Origin: Pseudooceanicola atlanticus
GTDB lineage: Bacteria; Pseudomonadota; Alphaproteobacteria; Rhodobacterales; Rhodobacteraceae
Direction of reading: 5' to 3'
NCBI RefSeq assembly: GCF_000768315.1
Contig: NZ_AQQX01000008.1
Location: forward strand, 1 to 64,000
Length of the DNA: 64,000 bases
The notes beneath the pieces are model-generated. The model saw only the letters and a program-made list of their open reading frames with translations. It did no database searches and was not told the origin of the DNA. The position numbers and the translations under genes are program-made. Shown in pieces: positions 62,810 to 64,000 of the stretch. The stretch's first letter is position 1; every line of letters begins with the position of its first letter.

Positions 62810-63462
62810 TAGCGGGTCGTCTCGGTCAGGCGGCGCTTCACGTAGTCGGTGACGGAGCCGATCATCGGATCCATGTAGGGCTCCTCGAAGAAGTGGCCCG
62901 CGCCCTCGATCTGTTCGTGGGTGACGGTGATGCCCTTCTGTTCGTGCAGCTTGCCCACCAGCGCCTCGGTATCGGCGGGGGGCGCGACACGGTCGGCGGT
63001 GCCGTTGATGATCAGGCCCGAAGACGGGCAGGGCGCCAGGAACGAGAAATCGTACATGTTGGCCGGCGGAGAGATCGAGATGAAGCCGGTGATCTCGGGG
63101 CGGCGCATCAGCAATTGCATGCCGATCCAGGCGCCGAAGGAGAAGCCCGCGACCCAGCAATGCTTGGAATTGTTGTTCATCGACTGCAGGTAGTCGAGTG
63201 CGGAGGCCGCATCGGACAACTCGCCCACGCCCTGGTCGTATTCGCCCTGGGAGCGGCCGACCCCGCGGAAGTTGAAGCGCAGAACGGTGAAGCCCATGCG
63301 ATGGAACGCATAATGCAGGTTGTAGACCACCTTGTTGTTCATCGTGCCGCCGAATTGCGGATGCGGGTGCAGGATGATGGCGATCGGGGCGTCGCGTTCC
63401 TTCTGGGGATGGTAGCGCCCTTCAAGGCGGCCTTCGGGACCGGGGAAGATGACCTCGGGCAT
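62809..63462 (-). CDS. Alpha/beta hydrolase
   Basis: The 217-residue protein has the fold of small alpha/beta hydrolases: LHPHPQFGGTMNNKVVYNLH (oxyanion region), FNFRGVGRSQGEYD, the nucleophile elbow GFSFGAWIG with Ser108, an acid at NGTADRVAP and the His in EGAGHFF. This resembles the YsgA/dienelactone-type group common in alphaproteobacteria. The substrate is unknown. It is the first gene of a leftward operon and is divergent from iscR. Confidence 0.88.
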   Translation of the reverse strand: MPEVIFPGPEGRLEGRYHPQKERDAPIAIILHPHPQFGGTMNNKVVYNLHYAFHRMGFTVLRFNFRGVGRSQGEYDQGVGELSDAASALDYLQSMNNNSKHCWVAGFSFGAWIGMQLLMRRPEITGFISISPPANMYDFSFLAPCPSSGLIINGTADRVAPPADTEALVGKLHEQKGITVTHEQIEGAGHFFEEPYMDPMIGSVTDYVKRRLTETTR

Positions 63463-63487
63463 TTACGTCTCCTGTGTGGCGCGTATT

Positions 63488-63525
63488 CTTGACCTATATA
63501 GTCAAGCACCTTAGAAAGATTCTAA
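63488..63525. promoter_or_regulatory. Two palindromes in the iscR promoter region
   Basis: CTTGAC-CTATATA-GTCAAG (63488-63506) and TTAGAA-AGA-TTCTAA (63511-63525) are perfect inverted repeats placed side by side between the divergent hydrolase and iscR genes. The first resembles iron-responsive operators seen upstream of iron genes in Rhodobacterales and could be an IscR site; the second could bind another iron regulator. Both assignments are inferences. Confidence 0.6.
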
Positions 63526-63618
63526 AGCCGAGGCAGGACGCCTTGGCGTTAGGGCTGGAAGCGAGATAAGCGCTTGTTCCGGCGGCGTCAATGAATTCGC
63601 GATTCGCATGAGGGTGTC

Positions 63619-64000
63619 ATGAAGCTGAGTACCAAGGGACGTTACGCCATGGTGGCGTTGGCAGATATCGCCCTGCAGCCGGATGGCACGCTTGTGACGC
63701 TGGCCGAGATTTCCAAGCGTCAGGACGTGTCTTTGCCCTACCTGGAGCAATTGTTCGTCAAGCTGCGCCGCGCAGGGCTGGTCACGTCGGTGCGAGGGCC
63801 CGGTGGCGGGTACAAGCTGGCCAAGTCGGCCTCGGACATCCGGGTGTCGGATGTGCTGGGCGCCGTGGACGAGACGATCGACGCGCTGCACAAGGGCGCG
63901 GGCGCCTCTGGCGGGTTGTCGGGGTCGCGGGCGCAATCGGTGACGAACCGGTTGTGGGAAGGGCTGAGCGCCCATGTCTACGTCTTCCTGCACCAGGCGC
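63619..64000 (+). CDS. iscR: IscR, Rrf2-family iron-sulfur cluster regulator (partial, 3' end outside)
   Basis: The 127 visible residues show the Rrf2 winged helix: MKLSTKGRYAMVALADIALQ, SLPYLEQLFVKLRRAGLVTS and VRGPGGGYKLAKSASDIRV, with the IscR-specific LGAVDETIDAL and TNRLWEGLSAHVYVFL. The stretch where E. coli IscR has Cys92, Cys98 and Cys104 reads KGAGASGGLSGSRAQSVTNR, with no cysteine. That is the Rhodobacter-type IscR, which binds its cluster differently. The reading frame runs off the window. It normally heads the suf/isc operon. Confidence 0.92.
   Translation, partial: MKLSTKGRYAMVALADIALQPDGTLVTLAEISKRQDVSLPYLEQLFVKLRRAGLVTSVRGPGGGYKLAKSASDIRVSDVLGAVDETIDALHKGAGASGGLSGSRAQSVTNRLWEGLSAHVYVFLHQA

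Noticed and set aside
62810-63160. N-terminal extension of the 83-residue protein gene
   Set aside because: Antisense-like Arg/His-rich sequence in another frame of the hydrolase gene; the ATG at 62809 is coupled to the hydrolase stop.

Overview
The window looks like a chromosome segment of a Rhodobacterales (Roseobacter-group) alphaproteobacterium. This rests on high GC with strongly GC-rich third codon positions, a B12-dependent class II ribonucleotide reductase (NrdJ), an IscR without the usual cysteine ligands, a HemB without the zinc cysteines, and conserved blocks such as rpsF-rpsR-rplI, fabD-fabG and TPR protein-bamB-der. The species cannot be read from the sequence alone.

Positions 1 to about 12,814 are the right-hand part of an integrated, mobilizable element. 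Its right boundary is a displaced 3' half of tRNA-Leu(UAG), from the anticodon loop to CCA (12763-12814). The intact tRNA, the left att site and a functional integrase would lie left of position 1. The element carries an excisionase-like protein, an XRE regulator, a two-TM protein, a 1,900-residue Avs/AVAST-like antiviral STAND NTPase with an N-terminal Cap4/DUF4297-type nuclease (1180-6882, visibly AT-richer), a decayed IS3-family transposase, a HigBA toxin-antitoxin pair, a DUF6634 pair, and a RepC-like replication gene fused into one reading chain with a ColE1-type mobilization cassette. In that cassette mobB-like and mobD-like genes are nested out of frame inside the relaxase gene. The defence gene is the most interesting cargo.

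Positions 12,815 to 25,060 are core: trigger factor, a secreted SNase-like protein, a DUF1330 protein, rpsF-rpsR-rplI, fabD-fabG, an EamA permease and an RND pump with its adaptor. From 25,266 to 38,805 come the YfgM-like protein, BamB and Der (outer-membrane assembly and GTPase block), a TspO-like membrane protein, an EF-hand protein, SerS, a phosphoesterase/lipid kinase pair, a secreted PRC-barrel protein with an acidic repeat linker, PdxA, and an lpxD-acp-fabF cluster. From 38,839 to 47,850 come a YcbB-like L,D-transpeptidase divergent from a YcbK-like M15 protein, an IalB-like protein, a HerA-like ATPase, Gpt, FabI, PdxH, a double cold-shock protein, a DUF192 protein and tRNA-Pro(UGG).

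From 47,848 to the end: nrdJ behind a long regulatory region with two NrdR-like boxes and DnaA-box-like sites, a transglutaminase-like protein, a TPP enzyme, a SYLF lipoprotein, HemB, a membrane protein, Mfd, an HD hydrolase, small proteins, an alpha/beta hydrolase and the start of iscR behind two palindromes. No CRISPR array or rRNA gene is visible.
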